Below are positions 25,279-32,905 of a DNA stretch of 64,000 bases, piece after piece. A program made the position numbers and the translations under genes. The stretch is from Sulfuricurvum sp. (GTDB lineage Bacteria > Campylobacterota > Campylobacteria > Campylobacterales > Sulfurimonadaceae), in contig JAUXYP010000004.1 in NCBI GenBank assembly GCA_030694265.1, forward strand, positions 45,781 through 109,780, in the 5' to 3' direction. Position 1 is the first letter of the stretch. The number at the start of each line of letters is the position of its first letter. A model generated the notes under the pieces. The model had not been told where the DNA came from. It did no database searches and worked only from the letters and a program-made list of their open reading frames with translations.

Positions 25279-27225
25279 ATGACAATATCTTCACTTGATG
25301 ACCTACAATGGCTTTCTGAATCCGTAGAACTAGAATGTAAACTCGCTATTGGGCAAGATGGAAAAGGAAAGCTTCCCGAGAGTTTTTGGGAAACATACAG
25401 TGCCTTTGCTAATACCCATGGCGGAGTTGTTATACTAGGAGTAAAAGAAAAAAATGGCTCATTTGAACCAAAAGGTGTACCCGATGCAGAAAAGGTGCTT
25501 AAAGAGCTTTTTGATAATTTGAATAATCCTAAAAAAGTGAGTCATAATCTCATATTGGATCGAGACATACAACGATTACCCATAGGCGAGGCAGAAGTTA
25601 TAATCATTGATGTGCCTCGTGCGACACGCCATCAAAAACCTGTTTATCTCAATGGTAATCCTTTCGGAGGGAATACCTATCGGCGTCTTCATGAAGGTGA
25701 TAGAAAATGTGATGATGAAACCGTTAAGCGAATGCTCGCTGAACAAGTTGAAGACGTTCGTGACAGCAAAATTTTAGATGGATACAACCTCGATGATATA
25801 GATCCAGAAAGCTTGCGCATTTACCGTCAGATGCTAAGAGATCGTAATCCTACACACCCTTTTCTCGACTATGAAGGACTCGAATTTTTACGTCAGCTTA
25901 ATGCATGGAGACAAGACCGCCAAACAAAAGAAGTAGGCTTAACGGTTGCAGGATTACTAATGTTCGGGAAGTGGCCTTCTATCCAAGAGGCTATGCCACA
26001 TTATTTTGTTGATTACCAAGAAAGACCTGAAGCAAAAACGGAAAAACGCTGGGTAGATCGTATCGTTCCTGATGGAACATGGTCAGGAAATCTATTTGAT
26101 TTTTATCGTAAAGTGTATCGTAAACTAGTGTCCGACTTGAAAATTCCTTTTGAGCTCAAAGGAGATCAACGTAAAGAAGACACTCCCGTCCATGAAGCAT
26201 TACGTGAAGCTTTAGTAAACACTATCGTTCATGCTGATTACTCAGGAAGAATTTCTATTTTAGTTGTAAAACGACCGGATATGTTCGGATTTAGAAATCC
26301 TGGAACCTTACGTCTTCCGATAGAACAAGTCTTACAGGGTGGCGAAAGCGATTGTAGAAATCGTTTGATGCATCAGATGTTTTTGATGATTGGTCTTGGC
26401 GAACGTGCTGGCTCTGGAGTACCGAAAATCTTTGGTGGATGGAAAACTCAGGAATGGCGTCCACCGTTTTTGCACGAAAAAGATGAACCTGAACAAACAC
26501 TACTTGAACTTCGTATGATTGATCTATATCCAACCGAAGTAATAGAGTTTTTACGATTATTATTTGGGAAAAGCTTTGATGGCCTAAGCCAATTAGAGCG
26601 CACGGCTATGATAACTGCTGCCTTAGAAGATGTTGTCACTCATAACCGGTTGCTTGAGATCGTCTCTGATCATGCTCATGATATATCGATGGCATTACAA
26701 AAATTAGTAAAAAATGGCTTTTTAGAGTCTTCTGGAAAATCACGGGGAACAGTTTATGTATTACCTGGAGCTCAATTACCGACACCAGATGATGTTTTCA
26801 CGCATAATTTACCTCAGAGATTTAGAATATCCGAAGGTAGCTTAGGAATATCCGAAGTCAGCTCAGAACAATCTGATGCAGTTCGGGATGATCATGGTCG
26901 ATTGATAAGTGATCATTTAGATGTGCCTGTGATTGATGATGTGACATATTTGGAACCTGCATATTTAAAACTTATGCTATCAATAACAGAAGAAACAACT
27001 GAATCTGATCGGTTGCCAAAAGAAAAAATGAGAGCAATGATATTAGAGATTTGTTCAGGTCAGTACGTCCCACTCTCCGTATTGGCATATTTACTCCATA
27101 GAAGCCCTGAGTCCTTACGAAAGCAACATTTGACAGAGATGGTACGGGATCGACAATTAGTGTTGGCATTTCCTGCTACACCAACGCATGAGAAACAAGC
27201 GTATAAAGCAACTGAGGTTAAATAG
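25279..27225 (+). CDS. AlbA_2 (Schlafen-type) ATP-binding protein
   Basis: 648-aa protein. The N terminus (VELECKLAIG...ANTHGGVVILGVKEKNG) is an AlbA_2/Schlafen-like nucleic-acid/NTP-binding domain. A GHKL-like ATPase segment follows (HEALREALVNTIVHADYSG at about residue 305, then GFRNPGTLRLP), as in 'putative ATP-dependent helicase/transcriptional regulator' proteins. The C-terminal third carries winged-helix segments. Such proteins are common on islands, and some relatives act in phage defence; the role here is unproven. It is the last gene before the right attachment site. Confidence 0.85.
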   Translation: MTISSLDDLQWLSESVELECKLAIGQDGKGKLPESFWETYSAFANTHGGVVILGVKEKNGSFEPKGVPDAEKVLKELFDNLNNPKKVSHNLILDRDIQRLPIGEAEVIIIDVPRATRHQKPVYLNGNPFGGNTYRRLHEGDRKCDDETVKRMLAEQVEDVRDSKILDGYNLDDIDPESLRIYRQMLRDRNPTHPFLDYEGLEFLRQLNAWRQDRQTKEVGLTVAGLLMFGKWPSIQEAMPHYFVDYQERPEAKTEKRWVDRIVPDGTWSGNLFDFYRKVYRKLVSDLKIPFELKGDQRKEDTPVHEALREALVNTIVHADYSGRISILVVKRPDMFGFRNPGTLRLPIEQVLQGGESDCRNRLMHQMFLMIGLGERAGSGVPKIFGGWKTQEWRPPFLHEKDEPEQTLLELRMIDLYPTEVIEFLRLLFGKSFDGLSQLERTAMITAALEDVVTHNRLLEIVSDHAHDISMALQKLVKNGFLESSGKSRGTVYVLPGAQLPTPDDVFTHNLPQRFRISEGSLGISEVSSEQSDAVRDDHGRLISDHLDVPVIDDVTYLEPAYLKLMLSITEETTESDRLPKEKMRAMILEICSGQYVPLSVLAYLLHRSPESLRKQHLTEMVRDRQLVLAFPATPTHEKQAYKATEVK

Positions 27226-27616
27226 TTATTTTGCTCATATAGAAGCAATTGCGCTGAGTTAAGGAAAAAAATAATATTGCTAAATAGGTATTTCAAATAC
27301 CACGTCGCGAAAGTCTGAGCATAGCGAAGAACGTGACGGGGCAACAAGCGAGAGCACGTTAGGGGATATATTGTAATCAAAAGAGCCAGATAGCTAAGAT
27401 ACCGCAGATAGCCTCTACTTTCCTTTTATATGGTGTTTTTTGATTTGTTTGATTTTTCAGATACGTCTCTGATTGTGTAATTATTAATATCATTTAAAAT
27501 GATATATTTGAAGTCGAAAAGTTCAAGTAACATTTCAAGTAATTATCCCTCAATATCCCCTATAGGCAACTTGCAATATGCCCTATTTTCCCGTATAATC
27601 GTATTTCAATTTGACT
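27226..27616. other. Non-coding right arm of the island
   Basis: No convincing gene. The palindrome GGTATTTcAAATACC (27287-27301) is followed by a GC-richer block to about 27362 that contains the stem AACGTG/CACGTT and repeats of AGCGA. It is unlike the AT-rich surroundings. The last 100 bp contain the arm-site pair and the 71-bp segment repeated at 32906-32976. Confidence 0.5.
27522..27542 (+). other. Putative integrase arm-type sites, right end
   Basis: TTCAAGTAA at 27522-27530 and 27534-27542, in the same orientation and with the same 12-bp spacing as the pair at the left end. They lie 74 bp inside the attR core. This supports binding by the island integrase. Confidence 0.6.
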
Positions 27617-27617
27617 C
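27547..27617 (+). repeat. 71-bp imperfect repeat, copy A (inside right end)
   Basis: Aligns without gaps to 32906-32976: 48 of 71 bases match by eye, 38 of the last 48. Shared blocks are CTTGCAA, CCCTATTTT, ATCGTATTTCA and TGACTC. Copy A ends at the first base of the attR core. Confidence 0.75.
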
Positions 27618-27661
27618 TGGCAGCGACGAGGTCAGCGGTTCGATCCCGCTAGGGTCCACCA
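27617..27661 (+). repeat. attR core (45-bp tRNA-Ala fragment)
   Basis: Exact copy of tRNA-Ala positions 36-80, without the 5' half, so it cannot make a tRNA. Marks the right end of the island. Confidence 0.93.
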
Positions 27662-27733
27662 AATCCTTTAAAATCCCTAAAATACGAAATTTCATTTTAT
27701 AAATTTTGATTTTGTGCCACAGGACAGTTTTTC

Positions 27734-27892
27734 ATGTATCTCTATCAACCTAATCACAGCTATTATTTTCGTATACGCACAACTCTCTCTTTGATAGACA
27801 CATTATTTTCCCCATCCATCCGTAATATACAAACTATCCAATACGCTTTGCGATCGTTGTTGCAAATCCTCGTAGGTGTATTCATTTGCTAA
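27734..27892 (+). pseudogene. Integrase N-terminal fragment
   Basis: A 52-codon ORF starts MYLYQPNHSYYFRIRTTLSL, matching the 'YLYxRGxxYYFRxR' opening of many bacterial tyrosine integrases, and stops after the first 50 residues; no catalytic domain follows in any frame. Its position 73 bp after a tRNA fragment fits a decayed integrase of an older insertion. A coherent 52-aa ORF on the other strand (27803-27961) overlaps it; I prefer the integrase reading because of the motif. Confidence 0.5.
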
Positions 27893-27994
27893 CGGCTCAA
27901 GTTCTTGTGGAAGATTGGAAATAAGGGTGTAGATAAGTCTTATTGATACTCTTTTTTTCATTGTCCGTTCTGGATTTATAACAAGTAATATTTT

Positions 27995-28180
27995 TTATTC
28001 TTGTGTCTGTTTTAAATATTGATTTGCCGGAGTATATTCATCACATACGACACATGGATAATTCTCTTTTCCGTGGTGTTCTATATGAGAATTAATATAG
28101 TAAACTCGTCCATTTTTTTCGCTCCCTTGTTTGTACTTATTTGCAATATACGCTTCATCCCCTCTTTCAAGTGCTCTCTC
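27995..28180 (-). pseudogene. Out-of-frame tail of the 28167 lipoprotein
   Basis: The reading frame overlapping the end of the lipoprotein gene encodes IPIERALERGDEAYIANKYK and continues to CVVCDEYTPANQYLKQTQE. It has no start codon of its own beyond a TTG inside the upstream gene and no ribosome binding site. The simplest reading is a frameshift near 28167-28190 that cut the lipoprotein short. Confidence 0.5.
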
Positions 28181-28541
28181 TATCGGTATAATGGATGATG
28201 TAAGTAGTAAAATCAATATCGTAAGAAAGGTCTACACCTTTGTCTTTACCTGTATTCCCCAAACCAACAGAATATCCATTCTCATCCGTCATCATATTCC
28301 AAGGGTGATTCATCTTTTTAAAATCATCCTCTCTAAACTCAGGGAATAATGAGCAAAAACCTTTTTTATGACAGCGCGGATAATCCTGACTTTTCATCGA
28401 TAGATCGTAAAACGGCATCGGTAAATCTATTGCGCGGTCTTTTAGTACCATTTGTTTGTCATCGGGATAGCTGGTTGTCATATTTGGCTGTGAACATCCG
28501 TTTATCAATAAAATGATTCCAATATATAATAAATATTTCAT
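28167..28541 (-). CDS. Lipoprotein, candidate immunity protein
   Basis: 124-aa protein with a lipoprotein signal: YLLYIGIILLINGCS, with the acylated Cys at residue 16. The mature part contains RCHKKGFCSLFPEF. Its ATG overlaps the stop of the small ORF 28538-28717 (ATGA), the way immunity genes follow toxin tails. The C terminus appears frameshifted. Immunity function is inferred only from the array context. Confidence 0.6.
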   Translation of the reverse strand: MKYLLYIGIILLINGCSQPNMTTSYPDDKQMVLKDRAIDLPMPFYDLSMKSQDYPRCHKKGFCSLFPEFREDDFKKMNHPWNMMTDENGYSVGLGNTGKDKGVDLSYDIDFTTYIIHYTDREST

Positions 28542-28717
28542 TTTTTATCTCCTGCTTGTGGGATATAAACATTTGAATAACTTGGCTCCGTATGGATCGT
28601 TCGATAAAAGCTATCAAGGTATATTTCAGAATTTCTCACAGGATCAAAATATTTTTTTGAAAAAGGGGACAGGCTACTTTTTTCATAAAAATCCGTTTGA
28701 TAAATTACCAATTTAAT
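28538..28717 (-). CDS. Hidden small ORF, toxin-tail-like
   Basis: An open frame of about 59 codons ends in a TGA that overlaps the next gene's ATG. It reads VIYQTDFYEKSSLSPF, then KKYFDPVRNSEIYLDSFYR and ends NVYIPQAGDKK. The best ribosome binding site (AGGAGG, 28725-28730) stands 7 bp before an ATT codon (28717) and 13 bp before a TTG (28711), so the start is non-standard or lost. One arm of the 15-bp inverted repeat lies inside the frame. It may be the C-terminal remnant of an effector. Confidence 0.42.
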   Translation of the reverse strand: MKLVIYQTDFYEKSSLSPFSKKYFDPVRNSEIYLDSFYRTIHTEPSYSNVYIPQAGDKK

Positions 28718-28784
28718 ATTCTATCCTCCTATCGCTTCACAAGTAAGTACACCAAGAGAATAAGAAAATTAGCCTGTCCCCTTT
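28662..28784. repeat. REP/MITE-like element with 15-bp inverted repeats
   Basis: AAAGGGGACAGGCTA (28662-28676) is repeated in perfect inverted orientation at 28770-28784, 123 bp overall. The motif GGGGACAGGCTA is like repeats mobilised by REP-associated Y1 transposases in other bacteria. No transposase is in the window. Confidence 0.65.
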
Positions 28785-28786
28785 AT

Positions 28787-28980
28787 TTATAAGTGGCATT
28801 ATTTTTGGTGATAGTAACGGGATCTTTAGAAATATAAAGTCCTTGTACTTTATCACGTTGAGTGTCAGACATCATGGCATAGGAATCGCTTAATTCGATT
28901 GGGATAAAACTCTCTTTATCTTTATTGTACAAAGGAGAATTTTCGCTAACTACTTGCAACATTTTTTGTACTGAATCTTT
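28787..28980 (-). pseudogene. Duplicated toxin segment (orphan)
   Basis: Encodes NKDSVQKMLQVVSENSPLYN through DPVTITKNNATYK and a stop, without a start codon. It is a close copy of the 31690-31880 stretch inside the toxin gene (SVQKMLQVVSDNSPLYN...DPVTITKDNATY). Orphan copies of the region just before a variable toxin tip are typical of arrays that exchange toxin C termini. Confidence 0.85.
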
Positions 28981-29689
28981 ATTCCTGCCATTTACTTAAT
29001 GGTGGACATTGTTCAAATTGTCCATAAAAGTTACGGTAAGGGGTCCATTGTCTACATAACCCTTCCTTTAAACTTTGAAATTTTTCATTTTGTCGTAAGT
29101 ATTCTATAATTTTAAAAAACTCTGGATCTTTGGGGGATATAATCTTTAAACTCTTGTTTTTATCTAGTGGTAAGTCCACAAGTAAAATTGATATGTCGAT
29201 GTTAAAACCAGTAATAAATGCAATTTTATCTTTATAAATAAAAGGTATTATTGATTCATAAAATTCATAATTTGAAAATGTTTCTGGATTTTCTGATATA
29301 TTTATCTTATATTCATAAATTTTATTATCAATTTCAAGTGCTAAAATAGATTCTGCCGTTTCATCATTAAACCATTTATTGATATCTACTCCTTGAAATC
29401 TACCTTTTTTAGCATTTAGGTGCTCTAAAATGGCTGGTGCTAGTTCATAAACATTAGTTGTACTAAAATGTGGATCAGGGATATACTGACCTGATAAAAA
29501 GATGCCGCTTCTTTGCCAATGTCTAAAAATGAATTTTTTTCTAGTAATATTAATATAGCTTGAATCAATATCTTTTATTGAATTTGCTTTATTAATTGAA
29601 TCAAATTTTTGTTCAATCAAAACACCGAATATCAATATAGAACCGATAAATGAGAACAGTATAAAAGGATTAAATAATTTATTTTGCAT
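28979..29689 (-). CDS. Membrane-anchored candidate immunity protein
   Basis: 236-aa protein with one N-terminal membrane helix (FILFSFIGSILIFGVLI), basic flanks, and a soluble mostly beta domain ending in Cys-containing GLCRQWTPYRNF and QFEQCPPLSKW. It overlaps the upstream hydrolase-like fragment by 11 bp, which suggests a toxin-immunity pair. The family is unknown; placement is the only argument for immunity. Confidence 0.6.
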   Translation of the reverse strand: MQNKLFNPFILFSFIGSILIFGVLIEQKFDSINKANSIKDIDSSYINITRKKFIFRHWQRSGIFLSGQYIPDPHFSTTNVYELAPAILEHLNAKKGRFQGVDINKWFNDETAESILALEIDNKIYEYKINISENPETFSNYEFYESIIPFIYKDKIAFITGFNIDISILLVDLPLDKNKSLKIISPKDPEFFKIIEYLRQNEKFQSLKEGLCRQWTPYRNFYGQFEQCPPLSKWQE

Positions 29690-30134
29690 TTATCTTTTTC
29701 CAAACAGCTGCACTATCCATATCAGTATGATCGTTTGATAAATTATCAATAATACCTGCACCTAAAGGACTAATGAAATTAAATAAATTTACTTTATTTG
29801 GTACTTCTACTTTAATATTGGTAATCCTAAGGTCATTAATTCTACGTCCCCCAATTTCAAAATTAGACAAATCAAATCCTCCTAATTTTTGCCAAGCATC
29901 ACTACTATCATAAACATTAAGTATTTTTGCATTTTTGTCAAAAACCTTATAATTTATTGGGTAATCATCTCGGACGGGTACACCTAAAAAGACCATAGTA
30001 TCAACTTTTTTGTTACCTTCGTATAAATTAGTAAATTCTCTGAAAAATCCCCCATCATTATGCGTAGTACCTACAGATTGTGCCATCATAGTGTCTGCAA
30101 GCGGACCACGTGATGGTATTCTAATGATCGACAT
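29679..30134 (-). pseudogene. Hydrolase-fold toxin C-terminal fragment
   Basis: 151-aa frame, open about 30 bases further upstream without a start. It contains MMAQSVGTTHNDGGFF, a VDTMVFLGVPVRDD strand, an NVYDSSDAW loop and HTDMDSAAVWK near the end. The order strand, 'NVYDxxDxW' loop, 'HTDM' His resembles the C-terminal half of alpha/beta hydrolases, with Asp and His in catalytic positions; the nucleophile part is missing or poorly visible. Probably a displaced effector tip. Confidence 0.5.
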
Positions 30135-30162
30135 TTCAGGACTTGAACACCGATTAAGCGCT

Positions 30163-30255
30163 TTATTCTACCTCTGCGTCAGAAAGATTTTTTGCGACAC
30201 AGCCTTGCAATAAGAGACCTAAACCAACCGCTAATATGTATTTTTTATTTATCAT
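30163..30255 (-). CDS. 30-aa lipoprotein
   Basis: Short ORF with a strong RBS (TGAGGAAAAAA before ATG) encoding a full lipoprotein signal, YILAVGLGLLLQGCVAK, and only 11 mature residues after the Cys. It may be a small lipoprotein like entericidins, or the surviving start of a truncated immunity lipoprotein fused to nothing. It follows the 30264-30998 lipoprotein gene by 8 bp. Confidence 0.5.
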   Translation of the reverse strand: MINKKYILAVGLGLLLQGCVAKNLSDAEVE

Positions 30256-30263
30256 TTTTTTCC

Positions 30264-30998
30264 TCACCATTCCTGTATTTCATATTTTTTATCATGCAAT
30301 AATCCCTCTTTAGCCATTTTCTCTTTATCCATATCATGAATGACCAGCGAGTCGAAGATTTCTTTCATGTCTTGTTTGAATTGTCGCTCCATTGCCTGAG
30401 GCGTTACTGAACTGCTTTGACTATCATCTTCATACTTTGTCCCGCTGTGGGTGTAGGTGTAGCGATAGTCCAAGTGAATATGTTTTGCAGCTTTCTGATT
30501 ATCAAAATAATAACAGCTAGTTTGATAGCTTTTTGTTCCTACTCCTAATGCAAGATTGGAGGATTCAACTCGTGTAGCACATTTCAACCCACCAATAAAA
30601 TCAACATAATTTTTTGTATACTTAACACCTCTTTCGGCATTATTCTTTTTCTCCCAATTAGACATTTTAAAGTTTTGATAATATTCTTCCATTCCATCAC
30701 TTTTGTCTTTATATAACATACCTATTTTAGCTACCTCATTTTGAGGTATAGCACTCACACTTATGTTCACATGCTCACTCATTATGTTTGGGATTTGACG
30801 ACTAAACCATAATCGATCAGATGTACCTTGAAATTTAGATATTCTTTCCTCTGGCTTTTGCCCTGTCCACCAGCCATCGCCAGTAATAGATACTGAATAA
30901 CTTTGCGTAGATAGCTTCTCATTTGGTTTTAAATCAAGCCCAGAATGAGTACATCCTACCATAAACATGCTACTTAAAAGCAATAACCACTGTCTCAT
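30264..30998 (-). CDS. Lipoprotein, candidate immunity protein for the 30995 toxin
   Basis: 244-aa protein with a lipobox (LLLLSSMFMVGCTHSG, Cys16) and a soluble periplasmic domain carrying two further cysteines (GGLKCATRV and QTSCYYFD) that may form a disulfide. Its start overlaps the stop of the toxin-like gene by 4 bp (ATGA), the typical order of effector then immunity. Periplasmic location suits neutralising a secreted lipase-like effector. The family is not recognised. Confidence 0.65.
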   Translation of the reverse strand: MRQWLLLLSSMFMVGCTHSGLDLKPNEKLSTQSYSVSITGDGWWTGQKPEERISKFQGTSDRLWFSRQIPNIMSEHVNISVSAIPQNEVAKIGMLYKDKSDGMEEYYQNFKMSNWEKKNNAERGVKYTKNYVDFIGGLKCATRVESSNLALGVGTKSYQTSCYYFDNQKAAKHIHLDYRYTYTHSGTKYEDDSQSSSVTPQAMERQFKQDMKEIFDSLVIHDMDKEKMAKEGLLHDKKYEIQEW

Positions 30999-32112
30999 TT
31001 TTTATACCCCACTACATCCTTTAACTCTTTAAAATTATAGGGGCTGTAGCCACTGTGCGGAGAACTTGGGGTGATTAATCTACCTATATCTATTAAATTA
31101 AACATTTGCCAATTGGAAGCTTGTCCGTTTACACCATTGTTGATCCAGCCACTGTTCCCGCCTAATCCTTGTCCAACATAGTCATGCTCGTTCGTGAAAA
31201 CACCCATATAGGTAAATCCTGTATTAGTAATCAGCGTTCCCATATCTTTACTGTTCACCGGAGAACCAAACGAGACGAAGGATGGAAGGTTGTAGACTTT
31301 CTTACCACTTGCATCAACTTCTCCAGTATAAAAATACTCTTGCTCTTTAAACTTCGCTCCCGTATTATCACTGCCATTGACGTATTTAATACCGCTATAA
31401 ATCAGCGCATTATCCTGAGAGTGTTGGGTGAAGTTTGAACCATCGCTTCCCCGTTGTGTTGTGACGTCTCGGGCAAACTCTCCTGCTTGTTTGGCTACTC
31501 CTGTTGTGCCACCAAATAAATCCAGTGAATCAGATACCATGCCTCTTGTTGGATTGTAGAAGACCGTTGCTTCAACTGGAAGTGCTTTTGTTTTTTCATC
31601 ATTGTATTGTTTTAGCATTCCTGTTTGTTCAAGGACATTGGATACGGCTAGCCCTTCGTTGTTCATAATACCGTTTCCTCCGTTTTGATACGTGGCATTG
31701 TCTTTGGTAATCGTAACGGGATCTTTAGAGGTGTAAAGTCCTTGTACTTTATCACGTTGGGTATCCGACATCATTGCGTAGGAATCGCTTAGTTCGATAG
31801 GGATGAAATTCTCTTTGGCTTTATTGTACAAAGGGGAATTATCACTCACCACTTGCAACATTTTTTGCACCGAATCCTTATTCCCCGTAAGGATCGGAAC
31901 TTCTCCGAGTACCCCACCGTTATTGCCATGTGATGGAAGTATACCGAATGTCCCAAATGCGGCAACATTATCCCATACTGTTCCCACTGCTGCTTCGATA
32001 ATATTTTTTACGAAAATCTGCCGAATTTAACTCCGCCGTTGACAGTAGAAGCACCGTAGCAATAAGTAAACATCGAAAAGAGAGAGAAGGTGAGTATCCA
32101 TTTAGAAAACAT
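30995..32112 (-). pseudogene. Secreted lipase-like toxin gene with a frameshift
   Basis: The gene starts at 32112 with AAGG and a signal peptide (MFSKWILTFSLFSMFTYCYG), then meets a stop at 32008-32010 in a run of six A. One base out of frame the reading continues IFVKNIIEAAVGTVWDNVAAF and then 320 more residues. That part has FTQHSQDNALIYSG, a GxSxG-like serine elbow, followed by SFVSFGSPV and FTNEHDYVGQGLGGN with possible Asp and His, the order of an alpha/beta hydrolase. It is probably a secreted effector related to haemagglutinin/CDI C-terminal domains. The frameshift should be verified. Confidence 0.68.
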
Positions 32113-32273
32113 GCTTGCCTTGTTTTATTTGGTTGATAAAAATCTTAAGAAGTATATCGTTTAAAACTTAAAACAACAGAAACTATTTCATAATATTAAA
32201 GAACTCTCTAAGCGCAGTATGGTTAGTATTCGCTTCACCAAAATTTTGGTTAATTTATATGAAAAAGAGTTCT

Positions 32274-32807
32274 ATGAAAAAAGTTGCATTATTCGGATTG
32301 TTAAGTGTTGCCGTTATGGCTAATGAAAGCGGATTGTATGTCGGCGCTGAAGTGGGTAGTGCTCGCACTAATGCAACTGACAACATCTCAGGAGTTGCCT
32401 ATCATTACACAAGCAATAGAGTATCGGAAGCGGTTAATGCGGGATATTATCTCAATGACAACGGCCGTGCGTATGTTGCCTATCAGCATGTTGGTGGAGG
32501 TAGTTCACCCATTCCAAAAAGTAGCAATATCTATAGCGTAGGATACGACTACCTCTTGGGAACATCTTCACTTAAACCATTTGTTGGTGCAATTATTGGA
32601 TATTCGACGTATGAAGATGGGTATTTCAAAGTTAACGGTATGGCATACGGTGCGCAAGTGGGTGTTGATTATAAAATCAATAATAACATTTCAGTCGATG
32701 CCGGTTATCGCTATCTAAGTTCGAGTGCTGAAGCTACTTACAGTGGTGACAAATCAACGATAGACAGCTTCCAAACATTCTTTGCCGGTGCTAACTACAA
32801 GTTCTAA
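32274..32807 (+). CDS. Small outer-membrane beta-barrel protein
   Basis: 177-aa protein with a signal peptide (KKVALFGLLSVAVMANES) and an eight-strand barrel pattern of alternating residues (GLYVGAEVGSAR, YHYTSNRVSEAVNAGYYL, VGVDYKINNNISVDAGYRYL), ending in Phe. It resembles OmpA/Opa-type porin-like surface proteins. I chose the second ATG (32274), preceded by AAGAG. It is divergent from the toxin array and may be its neighbour only by chance. Confidence 0.75.
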   Translation: MKKVALFGLLSVAVMANESGLYVGAEVGSARTNATDNISGVAYHYTSNRVSEAVNAGYYLNDNGRAYVAYQHVGGGSSPIPKSSNIYSVGYDYLLGTSSLKPFVGAIIGYSTYEDGYFKVNGMAYGAQVGVDYKINNNISVDAGYRYLSSSAEATYSGDKSTIDSFQTFFAGANYKF

Positions 32808-32836
32808 TTTTAGAACTTTGACCATCCTATCTGAAT

Positions 32837-32871
32837 ACAAGGGATCATCGCTGTGCGAGGGGTTCCCTTGT
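32837..32871 (+). terminator. Rho-independent terminator
   Basis: ACAAGGGA (32837-32844) pairs with TCCCTTGT (32864-32871) and a T-rich run follows. Ends the outer-membrane protein transcript; a weaker hairpin AAGTTCTA/TAGAACTT lies at its stop codon. Confidence 0.8.
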
Positions 32872-32905
32872 TTTATTCAGTTAGGATTCACTCTCAAAAG
32901 TTCTA

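Larger units (their letters stand above)
36..27661. mobile_element. Genomic island integrated in tRNA-Ala
   Basis: The element is bounded by two perfect 45-bp copies of the tRNA 3' half (36-80 and 27617-27661). A tyrosine integrase gene reads toward the intact tRNA, followed by excisionase-like and RepA-like genes. The interior holds a repressor, a possible mobilisation module, a second recombinase, a serine resolvase and cargo for sulfur relay and metal efflux. No complete conjugation machinery is visible, so it is more likely a mobilisable or non-autonomous island than a full ICE. Confidence 0.88.

Noticed and set aside
27060..27380. 106-aa minus-strand ORF over the end of the AlbA_2 gene
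   Set aside because: More than half of it is antisense to the conserved ATPase end and the rest covers the stem-rich non-coding block.
27803..27961. 52-aa ORF on the minus strand overlapping the integrase fragment
   Set aside because: It reads sensibly (MKKRVSIRLIYTLISNLPQE...) but has no clear ribosome binding site, and the opposite strand carries the recognisable integrase opening. Left as an alternative.
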